Shown here: positions 1-36,096 of the stretch, one piece after another
Position numbering within the stretch: the stretch's first letter is position 1
How the letters are laid out: each line of letters begins with the position of its first letter
From: Holothuria scabra
Taxonomy: Eukaryota > Echinodermata > Holothuroidea > Aspidochirotida > Holothuriidae
DNA: 64,000 nucleotides
NCBI GenBank assembly: GCA_037179385.1
Contig: CM074184.1
Span: 17,192,001-17,256,000 of the forward strand
Direction: 5' to 3'
Notes under the pieces: model-generated
The model's input: only the letters and a program-made list of their open reading frames with translations
Told to the model about the DNA's origin: nothing
Database searches by the model: none
Program-made: the position numbers and the translations under genes

Positions 1-600
1 TAGCTTATTTGATGCAATTTTCTGGCTTTTGAGGACCACGGAAGTACAGAAATAAGCATTTTCATGTGATTATCTTGCAGTGTCACGAGCCATTTATCAT
101 GCGAATGGTCACTTGGAGAAAATTAAAATGGAAACTGCTCATTAAAACTCTTAAACCATTACCACTATGATAACAGTTTTATTTTATTTTAACCTAGATG
201 TTCTCTTCAAATGATTTTTAAAAATGTTGTGGAAGCTATTGTTGCCGACAAAAAGAGGGCTATTTGTGCTTCAATTATTGTCGCGCCCTTTGCAACATCT
301 TTTATTGGACGGGAAGGTGATTTTAATGTCAGTCTGTGCATTTGCAAGCTTTATAATCAGGCTTGGTGTGGAAGCCAAGAACTACGCACAGCGACAACAT
401 TGATTAGTGCGCATGAAGCATGAAGATACGTTTCGGCAAAACCTAACCTTATATTACAGAAGATGGCCCTTTTCATCAGGATAAAGTGAAGATGGCACAG
501 TTACTGGTGGCTGTTTACACATTTTGTTATCTGGGCCTCTAAACAACGCTATTAAATTATGTATTTTGCCAAAATGGTGCAAGAGTAAAGTATTTAAAAA
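1..600 (+). repeat. Left copy of the window-end direct repeat
   Basis: Matches 63390-64000 in the same orientation with scattered substitutions and small indels. Shared phrases include CTGCTCATTAAAACTCTTAA, GCATGAAGATACGTTTCGGC and TGGTGCAAGAGTAAAGTAT. No coding frame is shared. It may extend left of the window. Confidence 0.85.
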
Positions 601-1690
601 CCTAAAAAGGGCGTCGACTGAGGATTTTGGTCCGTCGGGGGGGGGGGGGGTCGACCGCCCCCTGACCATATGGCAGCTCCGTCACTGTTTGTAACAGATA
701 TAAGAAATGATGGTGTAATGGTCGTGATATATTTTAGTGTTTTGTGCACCAAAATGTACTCTTCTACAGTGAGTTACGTTTGCTTTTAAGAAAACGTTTG
801 GCCCCGATCTGTCAGTAATTTTTTCATTTGTTAATAATACTTTGTGGTCAACCCTCAAGCCCTGAGTTGATATCACTCAAAAAACATTCAACTTTTGATC
901 ACAATTCATTTCTCCTACAATGTACCAGGTCACGAGCATTTTATATTGGATAACTTAGAAGCTTTAACTTTTGTATAAAAGAAATTTCGGTCCGCGTTGT
1001 TTTAATACAAAAGCGAACATTTTTCATGAAAAAGTTACTTCATAAACTTGTTTACATAGAAAGGATGAAGTCTATGGGAAACAACATAAAGCAAAAGATA
1101 TGTGCACTACGTTTTATTCTTTAAGAGAGTATGTTCTTTTCTGTACGTTTGGTTTCAGAATTATTTCACACTTTGAATATGCTGTGGCAAGTCTCTTCTA
1201 GTATATTAAACACTTCAATGTCTAATTGAGTGTACAGGATGACGGGTACCAAAGTAACAAAATTACAGTATCAGGCTGAAAAGGTCATTGAAGTTATGAC
1301 TTCGAGGACTTATGTTTTTCATAAAAGAGTTCGGTAATTTGTTGCCGCATGGAATTATGGTGCAGAGCGTGGCATATACAAACTTAGTCGTATAGTGCAC
1401 GGCGTTCCCTTGTTTTCGTCACGACGTGCATACAACACTGTTTAAGTGTCTGGTGAACTTGAACGGAAGCAGGTGTCTCAGTCATACTTAAAATACAATT
1501 TTTTTTTATACCAAAAAGAAAATTTAGACACGATTCACTGCATTAACCCACACTTGATATCCCTCCTTATGTTATAGATGATTTAAGAAAGAAAGATTTC
1601 ACGATATTGTAATGCTAATTTAAATTTTGGAAAAAGTGTTGTTGGTGAGGGATTTTTTTGGTATATCCTAATGATTTGGAGGTTGTGCGC
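601..1690. other. Gene-free stretch
   Basis: A G-run at 639-651 and AT-rich DNA; no coding frame or RNA gene recognised. It would contain the promoter if transcription of the EGF/CUB/TM gene starts near exon 1, but no TATA or initiator can be assigned with confidence. Confidence 0.5.
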
Positions 1691-1769
1691 ATGTGCACTA
1701 GCACCAAAACGAATTACCGAACTTGCTTATTGTTATTACTTGCGGCTTTGTTTATTCACTATTGGTTAG

Positions 1770-26767
<24,998 letters not shown>

Positions 26768-26827
26768 TTTTGATGGAAGCGATGGCTCAAGCATTTAAAA
26801 GTTTAATGTACATACTAGCAATATCCG

Positions 26828-26833
26828 AATAAA
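26828..26833 (+). terminator. Polyadenylation signal of the EGF/CUB/TM gene
   Basis: AATAAA 61 nt after the stop codon of the terminal exon, followed by TA-rich sequence. Confidence 0.6.
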
Positions 26834-28180
26834 GAGTACTAATATTCGTTATATACAAAGAGTATGTTTTTTACTTATAATATAGTTTCCTTCTTATTTT
26901 GACCTTTAAATTCACGCCTTCGATCTTGGCTTTTATTTTACTTTAACCAGTATTACTCTTTACTACTGAGAGAAGTCGTAGCCCTGTACTTTGACCACCC
27001 CTATCAAATTACATCAAGAATTGACTCCCCATTTTAAAGTGAAAGGCCATTATTCTTTTCCTATCGTCATTCTCATAAGATGGCAATGAACAAACATTGT
27101 GTTACCCATAGAAAGAAGCAAACATTTCAAACAAATAGTGTAAGGTATGTCTATCGAGCGGGTTTTTGGAGACAACGCCCTGGTGTATCAAACAAGTAGA
27201 TCTAGTGAGTTTCCCTAGAGTTGAATTTAAGTAGATTTAGGACATTGCCCATAGTATTTATTTCTAGGAAGGATGGGAAGTTATTCATGTATTTGTTTTC
27301 CACGTACCTTCAAATTCTTTTTTGTGTATTTACGGGAACTAGAGACTTTAAAAAACTTTCTGAAACTCCACATCGCATTCCAGTGACTAAGTTAAGATCT
27401 AGTAAAACGACTATCGGGGATGATGTGCAAGATATTGTCCGTCAAAAGGACTCCATGAATGTTCGGTTTCTCCTAAATAGGTAAATTGAAACCTCCTACT
27501 TCTTTACTCGCTAGCCAACTTGAAACCTCCTACTTCTTACTTGCTAATTTTTGATGGTTGAAAATCCTTAAATTTCCGGGGAAGACAAAGGAAGTTCCCA
27601 AGCCCTCTACGTGGCGTAACATGTTTGTGCGTAGCCTCCGAGATGACATTACCACAGTGAGTGCCCTATTACATTTTGGCTACAAAATATGAATCGCCTT
27701 AAGAGGTTAATTTAAAACAGCAATTTCTATCTTACTGAAGTGTGTTTCATGTTAAGTTAAAGAGAAGGCAATTCAATAGTTAACTGGTTGTACCTTTTGA
27801 CAAACATAGTGTGTTTAGTGGAATATTCTGTTTAAGGGTGTACAGGCAAACGCTAGAAGAACATGATTGTATGTTTATTGAATATGTGTCAATGACAACA
27901 CCTCTCTAACGCGTGCTAACTTTACACCAACACTGTTAAGTTTGAAACGTAGACGCCTGAAGGGCAAAAATGACAATTGAAGAGAGCATGCCTCTAAAGT
28001 GAAAGAGCTTCTTCCTTAATGGATCGTAGTCACATGATCAAGAAAACTGTGGATAACACAAGCAAGGAACTCTCTAAAACGTAGTGGATAAAACTGAAAG
28101 CCCCAACAAAAGAAGAATCAATTAATTTTCATTCATCACCTAAATTGTAATTTTATCGCTTTAACTTGGCAATATCGCAA
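26834..28180. other. Intergenic DNA downstream of the EGF/CUB/TM gene
   Basis: No exon, RNA gene or clear transposon seen. CTACTTCTTTACTCGCTAGC and CTACTTCTTACTTGCTA (27498, 27530) form a short local duplication. Confidence 0.5.
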
Positions 28181-28485
28181 ATGGCTCCTACAAAAAAGGA
28201 ACAGAAGGTTGCTTTAAACTTCCACCTGAATACTGAGGTAAGTCTAATGCACAAACAAGTGAAGAGGGGGTTCCTTCGCCGGTCTTGACAGCTCATCTTT
28301 TGCATTTCAAATTGGTAATTTTAACTGGCACGGTGAAAATAGCCCAACAAAAACTGGTCTTGTGTTTAGAGTGAGATTACGAAATATTCAAGGTGCACAA
28401 TTTGCACAGGTAGGAAATACCTATATTCATGTTGCCAATAGGAATATACTTAATTTATATACTGAAGACACAGTAAAGGCCTAAT
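28181..28485 (+). other. Unassigned open stretches, possible gene remnant
   Basis: ATG at 28181 opens 19 codons (MAPTKKEQKVALNFHLNTE) ending at a consensus GTAAGT. From 28263 another open frame of about 74 codons (including FNWHGENSPTKTG and VGNTYIHVANRNILNLYTED) runs to TAA at 28485. The gap between them is too short for a normal intron. No family recognised; a decayed exon pair or TE fragment are both possible. Confidence 0.2.
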
Positions 28486-29003
28486 TTTTTTCCAAATTGT
28501 TTGAATTAAAGTTTTATTTGAACCAGATGTGTAGAATTATTTTTAATTTGGCCAGGGAAATGATACTGAAAACTATTTATTACTTTTTTTTTTACTATTA
28601 ACTTAAACAAATTTTGTACAAATATCTTTTCTTGGCTATTAAGAAACCCTTTCTTATTGTTCACTGAAGACTGCTTCTAGACAGTTAAATGAATTAAGGT
28701 TGTTGGAGTTATATTATATGTATATTTCTAGTACCCTTTCCTTGAAAAAAGTGTACTCAGTTTTATGTTTGATTCTTCTTGCAATGAACCAGGTGTGTAA
28801 AATTGGTAAGAATTGAATTAAGTCTATTAAATTGCCTTTGTTATATAGTCGTTTCATTAGAAAAGTAAGGCTTTTCAAATGCTTCTTATGATTAAATCAT
28901 GTTACAAAACCGTTAAGCTTTATATGTTTTCTCATAATTTTTATATTGTGCCAAACCACAAACCACACACACTATATATATAAATATATATATATATATT
29001 TAT

Positions 29004-29657
29004 ATATATGTAACTCATTGTATGTGGGAGAGACCAAGCGCCGCCTCGCGGATCGAGTCACCGAGCACCTTAGGTCCATCAAACAGAATCTCCATGGATA
29101 CCCGGTGGCTGCACATTTCAATCCCCCTTCACCTTGTTCAGTACAGCATTTAACCGTTACGGCAGCTGTAATGTGCCGAGGCTCCGATCGTGACCGCCTT
29201 AGTGCTGAAAACCGACTGATCATGAGGCTAGGTACTCTCGCTCCACACGGGCTTAACGTTAGAATTGACCTTTTGTAATATTCACCCCTTTTTTGTACCA
29301 GTTTTTACTCCTTTTACACTTACCCGTTCGTGCTCGTTTTTTACTGTGTAGGCCTTATTTATATTTTTTTTCGGAGCTAGTTTTTGTCTCCTGTTTTCCC
29401 TTTTTTCCGACCATGTTCGATTTTTACGTGCATTTTTTCATCCAGGACGCTCTTTTTCTTTTTTGATTTGTGTTTCATCCTTCGCACTCATGTTTTCTGA
29501 CAGTCACTTTCGTCCGGTTCTGTTTTCACAGCGATCGCTTCGGATTTGATGTTTGTCGTGTCCAATTGTTACTGTTGGTTGTTCAGTTTGGTTTTTGCCA
29601 CCTGATGAAGGGTTTATACCCGAAACGTCGTGGAGTTTTCCGCAAACCGCAAACGGG

Positions 29658-29717
<60 letters not shown>
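29004..29717 (+). mobile_element. Truncated Penelope-like element C (GIY-YIG end plus 3' region)
   Basis: The reading starts abruptly after a TA array: CNSLYVGETKRRLADRVTEH (GIY-YIG core) continuing to HGLNVRIDLL and a stop at 29276. About 380 bp of pyrimidine-rich 3' region follow, then CACCTGATGAAGGG...CCCGAAACGTCG at about 29600 and a (TA)n tail to 29717. The whole RT region is missing. Confidence 0.82.
29659..29717 (+). repeat. (TA)n tail of PLE C
   Basis: About 29 TA units immediately after the CGAAACGTCG...GGGAAA end of the element. Confidence 0.9.
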
Positions 29718-29721
<4 letters not shown>

Positions 29722-30639
29722 CTATTTGAAGCAAATATGTAGCAAATGATTGGCCAGAATAATTGATCCGTGGAAGGTCACGTTGCTTACACATTACACA
29801 TAAGATTATAATTCGAAGAGAGCCCACTATTGTTGACATGCATGAGTCTTTGAATATTTAAGTTGAAAATATTTTCAACCAGCTACGCTTTATCTTCATT
29901 TATTAATACTGATAATTTTCAAAATTAATCCGAATAGGCTACCAGCTAATGATTATCGCATTTCATCTACTCTAACCTCCAGAGCCATCGGATCGGAACT
30001 GGAAAGCACTTTTGGAAATATTGCGGGTGGAAGATCGTAAATGCAGGTAGCTATTCCAGCTGCTGCTCAGTCCGGCTCTGGTTAATAATTCTTTTCATAA
30101 CATTCAAATATTTAATTATGCAGCAGTCCTCTTTTCAACACAAAAATGAAAAAGAAATCGGAGCTAAAGCACTTTTACAAAAGTTTCAGATTTCACTAAA
30201 GGTGATCGTTTGTTCCTACAGTTTCACAACGTTTGGAAAATTTGCTTTAAAAAAAAAATTACAAAATTTACTCATGGCTCTCTCTTGGGTTGCTGGAAGT
30301 AAACAGCTCCCATAACATTGTAGTCAGACGCATTTTAACATTACTGTCTTGAAGTTTTATGTGTTAGAAATCAAATCTTGGACAGCTGTATTAAAGATAA
30401 ATTCATGAGCAATTTACGTTTCTATACACAAAAAAGTTGGGCATTTGATTCTTAGGCCATTGACTGTCATTTTAAAAATGCAAATTGATAAATCTGTAGG
30501 CCAGGTTTTCAGACAAAAGCTAACTCCACGAGGGTAAAGTTGGCGCATAAGGTGAAAAAATTTTGGTGGTAGAACTAGGCTAATACTTGTCAATTCAGTG
30601 CCGTTACTGCCGTGTTTGACAATGCAAATGCCCAATAAT

Positions 30640-31650
30640 TCCATGAATTTGGTTCGCCGACTGATAAACTAAGTTTCTGGACTATTAACCTAAGTTTGTC
30701 AACCGATTAGCAAAGTTTTATTAATAAATCTCAAGTTTATCGGTCGATAAACCAGGTTTCTTACTTTAAAAGCAGACCACCTTAGGTTGTCAATTAGATA
30801 AGCCTAATTTTTGACCGTATATTTATTACCGTATATCAAAACCCCGATTAACTTGGTTTATCACAGCCAAATTCCCAAACAATTCAATTAAAAAAAAAAT
30901 CAGTGAATTGGTCAAAAAACATACTTATTGACCGATAAATACGGTTAATGAAATTATTGGACATTCGGTGTAAAAAACGGCATTTATTAACTGCTAAGCC
31001 AACCCTTTCATTCCGATTCGACATTTCCATCAACTGGTTTGTCGTTTTATTCAAATTGTTAACTACGGACATGAATCACAGGTGAAACGCTTCCATTAGA
31101 CGTACGTTTCCCTTAAGCCCCTCTAATAAACAGGTAATCGTACTTAAACACTCATTATCCACAATCTCAGAACCGACCACTTACGTTAACAATCACATTC
31201 CTAGCGCGGGAATTACACGACCATATGCTTTCAGTCCCAATAAAACCGTCGCCCACCAAGTGACTTTGGAAAACCCGACTTCATCTTATAACATTTACCT
31301 TTTACGCGAACTGATTTATGAACTGATTAACACGATTTTCGTAGTGATAGGCAGAGTTAGTCTTTGGATAATCATTTTTTCCGAATTGATAGACCTGGTT
31401 TATCGGTTTAGTGCATCAGGTTTATAGAGAAAAAATGGCTTATCGGTTGAATAACGTTTTTATCGGCGAAGAAAAATCCTCAAGAATGCGTAACACGTGA
31501 TTACCATCCGATCAACCTGGTTTATTGTCGATAAACCAAGTTTTCTAGTAGTAGATAGACCAAGGGTCATGGTGAAAGGCTTTTTCACTTGCTCAACTTA
31601 AATCTGGTTTATCGGACAATGAGTTTGATTCATCAGCCAAAACCTGGGTT
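30640..31650 (+). repeat. Region rich in GGTTTATCG / CGATAAACC motifs
   Basis: Repeated occurrences in both orientations: AAGTTTATCGGTCGATAAACC (30732), CTTGGTTTATC, CCTGGTTTATCGG (31390), GGTTTATTGTCGATAAACC (31530), TCTGGTTTATCGG (31600). Looks like an eroded palindromic tandem repeat. No coding frame. Confidence 0.55.
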
Positions 31651-33041
31651 CATCATCAACCAATACACCAATTGTTTGAATTCTTGGGCACTTGTCATAA
31701 CTATTTTGACAAAAAGGTAAGCATAGATAAGCATTTTTACTACAGCAAACATGGAACAGCCTAAAATTGCCGATGAAGTATCGTCTGCGTAGCGCCGCGT
31801 TTTATATGTTTGGTCGTTGGCACATCAGAGAACGATCATCATATAAGCGTTTGAGGTTTATGCATTAACACAAATGTTTGCCGTTTTCTTATAAAACATT
31901 GGATGATGTTTTCTTTGAACTGTTTCTTTTACAACCAGCCTTTCCCTAGTTGCCCCCATTCAGCTATAGGCCTTACTCATTGGCGTCACTCGACGTCATT
32001 TTCGAGGAATTAAACAATGGAGCACGTCTTACGTACGAAGAAGACATCGCCATTGGACACATCAACCAAACTTTCTTATTGATGGATAATCCCACAGGCT
32101 GTTTTCATCATGAATTTATTTAATAACGTTACAGAGGCCTTAATGACACTTAGATCACACCGTTTTATTATAGCTGGTTTACAATAGAGAATAACATTCT
32201 TCAATATAAAGCTGTAATGGGGTAGTCAGATGCTGATTTTTCTCACTAAATCTAGGCTTCCATATAAGGTTGGGGATTTTGAGAAGGTTGAAGTCTAACT
32301 TGTCTTACATTTACGGACTTAAAAACAGCTTCTCAGTTTGAAAGCTTTGGCAGATCTGGTATGCTGTATGCTAATTTCCATTCGAATAAAACAAAGGTCA
32401 TTTTTTCAGACAGTCCAAAAATTCAACCTTGAAATAAAACAAATAATTTTTCATCCATTCCAAATGCACAGTATCTCTTTTAAAATCATTTAATTCCAGA
32501 CTTGTTAAAGAACGAAAATGTAGAAATTTTGAGAAATTCAACGTCATTGTAACATGCTATGTGTAAATAAAGGGAAAAATTTTAAAGACTGAGACAAAGT
32601 AAGATTATTTGAAGAAGTAAAGCAATAATTTCTGCATTGCTTTGAGAGGTTTCAAACATACCATTTAAGTTCTACTATACATAGGACCATCTTGCACCAT
32701 CTTCCACGTTAACTATTTTATACGGTCAACAAGAACTCACAGGAAAAGAGATATCCTTTCCTCTTCTTGCCTTACTGTTAAAAAGAAGCTAGCACGTAAT
32801 AACAAGGATTACGGTGTAAAAGGCTCTTTTTTGCCATATAAAAATTTCAAAACTTTGGCAAGACATAGCACCAATCTGCACATAGTTAAATGTACACAAA
32901 TCTTAAACCTCCCCCAGCGGTGGAGGTTTCTTTTGGAAACTGCCAGAATTAGGCAGTACCAAAAGCGCGGACGGCTCCCCTAAGAGTGTGGAGGTCCAGT
33001 GATTGCCCTGCGCCCCTGGTTAGGTCTAGGGACAAAGCCCC
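31651..33041. other. Gene-free stretch
   Basis: AT-rich DNA without recognisable coding or repeat structure, apart from GC-richer sequence near 32900-33040 leading into the tandem units. Confidence 0.4.
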
Positions 33042-33390
33042 AATGGGGAGAAGGGACGATGTCCCGGAGGCTTTGTAGATGCGGAGCTAATATGAGAATC
33101 AAAATAAACCATATAGCAATGTGTCAAAGGGCCCTGAATCCTTCTTAAACTAACATGGGAAGATTCTATCTTTCCCAATTTTGTACAAGTGCATAAGTCT
33201 GTAATGTACTGATATTGTAGGTGAGTGCTCATTGGGGGCCCAGGGGGAGAAAACCCCGGAAACTGTGGAGATATGAAGTGAATGAGAGAATCAGAATGTA
33301 GCACAAAGCTCTGAGTAAATGGCTCTGAATTCTTGTTAGACAAACATGGGAAAACTGCAATTTCCCCCAAGTTTTCAAGTTGTGAATTTT
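33042..33390 (+). repeat. Two diverged tandem units of about 200 bp
   Basis: Unit 1 (33042-33180) and unit 2 (33241-33380) share GGGAGAA...CCCGGA, GAGAATCA(A)AAT, AAAGG/TGGCCCTGAAT, AACATGGGAAGA/AAAC and TTTCCC in the same order. Confidence 0.65.
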
Positions 33391-34534
33391 CATAGGTTTA
33401 TGATGCACTAGTCTCTAAGAATACAGATAAAAATGACTAATCACACCTTTTCTTACTCAAAAAAGTGGTTTCCAATTTCGTAATTCAGCTCGATTCACCA
33501 CGAATTTCCCGTTTTTCGTGAACCGAGCATCATTCTTCTGAAGTTCCTGGTTAGCGATAAAAAACGCGGTGGAGAGTTTAACGGTCTGTGCGACTGAAAC
33601 ACTGTCTGATGCTGTTTACTGTTGGATTTAATGCAAAACCATCATAGAGCGAACTTACGAGAAAGAATTTCGTCCAGAAAATAGACCATAAGAATGTTTT
33701 CAAAGTGGAAATGAAGCTGGCAGGAGCAACAAGTATAGTCTCTCAATTAATTGGGTTAGTCACTACAGTAAAAAGTCGATGACCCCTGTATTTTGTAAAA
33801 GATCTGAAAGGAAGAAATTATCGGGAACTTCACAGTAAAGTAAGCAAGCAAAGCGGTGGTAGGTCATCTAAGTCCTACCAGCTGTAAAATTGTCATTCGC
33901 ACACTCTTGTGATGTCTACCTTCAAAGCTTGCACGTTTGGCAATCTAACGTTCCGGCCAATGCGCATGTGGTACAGTTAGCATGTAATTATCGTGGTTCT
34001 TCGAAAGTTGTAACTCAGTATACACGTGTATCGTTGTGTTGAAATGTATTTCATCAACGCTCCAAAATATTTTACTACTCTATGGGGATATCAAAATTCC
34101 CAGTTGGTGCTCTTTGATTGATATCAAAATTTCAGTATTGAAAAGATGAAGATTGGCCTCTACCCCACAAAATCCTGAAAGGGATACACATTACAGCATA
34201 GTCTTATACTAGGCTAAACAGCATATGGTGATAAGCAAAATTATAGGTTTGTGACTACACTAGCAGATGCTGTAAAAATTTTGGAAGGAGCTACAGCGGC
34301 ACAGTTGTAACTGTTTGTATTATAAATTTAGCCTAATAACTTTATACAAAGGGGGTTAGATTGAAAAACTTTTTGGTCAAAAACAATATTTAAAGCTGTT
34401 ATTGACTTAATTTATCCTTTCACTGACTTCGTTTGAGATGCTCAGAAAGTCATGTCATGATACTAGCTACTCTCTGAAATCAATAGATTTAAAATTAGTC
34501 TAAAGAGATCAAATGAATCTAAAAGAATGGAATT

Positions 34535-34564
34535 AGTGACCAATCGAACGTCCGATTGGTCACT
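34535..34564. repeat. Perfect 12-bp inverted repeat upstream of the U2-like sequence
   Basis: AGTGACCAATCG, loop AACGTC, CGATTGGTCACT. Confidence 0.85.
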
Positions 34565-34608
34565 CTTCAGATTTAAACTGCAATTTTTAAGTCTTACGAT
34601 ATAAGAGA

Positions 34609-34655
34609 ATAGCTTCTCGGCCTTTTGGCTATGATCATGTGTAGTATCTGTTCTT
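34609..34655 (+). ncRNA. U2 snRNA 5'-end-like sequence (truncated pseudogene or SINE head)
   Basis: AGCTTCTCGGCCTTTTGGCT and GTGTAGTATCTGTTCTT match the first 47 nt of eukaryotic U2 snRNA with three visible substitutions; the branch-site-pairing segment GUAGUA is retained. Similarity stops after about nt 47, so stem IIa onward and the Sm site are missing. It cannot be a working U2. A perfect 12-bp inverted repeat lies 45 nt upstream. Confidence 0.8.
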
Positions 34656-34879
34656 TTTATCCAGTCTAGAATGGAACCATACATGACAAACCAATGGTGT
34701 TAATGGTCTAAGGCTTTGGGGCTTTCATACCAGCAAATGTTGAATTCTATGTTTTCTGTATAAAGAAATGTTAAAAGATCGGTAATTATCGAAGATTCTG
34801 TACTTCTTACTGGCAAGTCTGAGACTGGATGGCGACGAAAATTCGTTGTTGCTACGTAATGGTTTATGAGCAGAGATGG

Positions 34880-35420
34880 CGACAGTGGGGGAGGGGAGGG
34901 GGTTTCATCCCCCCGTCGGGGACCACTGCCCCCTCTGTCGGGGAAGGTCAGCGGTTTTGTCGGGGAGGCCTAAAAATAGTAAAAAATTAATAAAAAACAC
35001 TTACACGGACTGAAGTTATTGGATGGGTTATCTTCAAAATATTTTTGTTTTGAAATGTTATTTTAAACATATCGGAAACGACTTTCATTAACTTCTTCTA
35101 TGCTCACTTATACCTCATTCTATGAACCTTTTTCCTTTCTCCTCCCCAAGGGGGGAGAACGGCAATTTCCTTCGGGGAAACTAAAAATGACGTGAAGGAC
35201 TGAAGTTACTGGATTGATGATCCTTAACTGTTTTTCTTTTCTATATGAACTATTTCTTCTTCTTTAACGTTATTTTAATGCTTATCTGAATCTGTTTTAA
35301 TCCCTTTTTATTAGCTCTGCTATCCCTCATCCCATCTTCAATGGGCAAGGTCATGTCCCGTCGGGGAAGGCTGCCTTCTCCCTGTTGTTGAGAAAAAAAA
35401 ATCGTCGGGGAGCCTTCACC
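34880..35420 (+). repeat. Two diverged tandem units with GTCGGGGA borders
   Basis: GTCGGGGAGGCCTAAAAATAG ... GGACTGAAGTTATTGGAT (about 34945-35030) is echoed by TTCGGGGAAACTAAAAATGA ... GGACTGAAGTTACTGGAT (about 35170-35215). GTCGGGGA recurs at 34915, 34936, 34958, 35360 and 35403. Confidence 0.6.
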
Positions 35421-36012
35421 TACATGCAAACTGATAAAATATGCAAGTCTGGTAAACTTCAGTCACCCGGACGATCTTCTTGATTTTGCATACTAGACGA
35501 CCATATTCTTCAAGGAAACTCACAATTCCGAATTTTCCTTACAAAAACGAAAGAGAGTTCACGTGTATGCAGTACCCAATGGTCTGCCATCTGGCCTGCC
35601 CCGACAGCCGAATTCAAGCAACGGTGTTAAAAATCGGCCAGGCCATTTCAGCTACCCATAACGATAAACAGTAGTAAGAGAATGTCTCCTGACTGACATC
35701 TGAATCCACCTTGTAACGTGACACATTTTCAAATACATTGGAAGTAAATTATTGATATTTTGGAGTTCGGGCAGTTACATAGAAAATCTCATCAACGAAG
35801 ATTCTTAATAGAGTCTAAAACAGTATGTTTTCAACTCCGTTGCGGTTTTTGCCCGAAAAGAGACAAGAACAATACATTTAGTTGTAGCAGTACCTTTCAT
35901 CTGGTAATTTTGTTATCACTTAGCAAGGTGGAATTTTCTTTTAAAGTGATTTTTTTTTTATTTCAAAGGAAGCTCAAAATAACGATTGCTTCATAATTTA
36001 GTTACAAGTCTT

Positions 36013-36096
36013 GGAGAAGCCATTTCCGGCTGTCTGAGGGGTTGTTTTTTTAACAATTTTCTGGCCGCTCCACGTCAACTGACGGTGGCGCTCCTC
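36013..36096 (-). repeat. GTTGGCGCGGAGCG repeat unit, copy 6 (minus)
   Basis: Reverse-orientation copy: plus strand reads GAAGCCATTTCCGGCTGTCTGAGGGG, then GGCCGCTCCACGTCAACTGACGGTGGCGCTC. Confidence 0.65.

Noticed and set aside
33026..33370. 114-codon minus-strand frame with two similar halves
   Set aside because: The internal similarity simply reflects the two tandem DNA units; the units differ by indels and no family is recognised.
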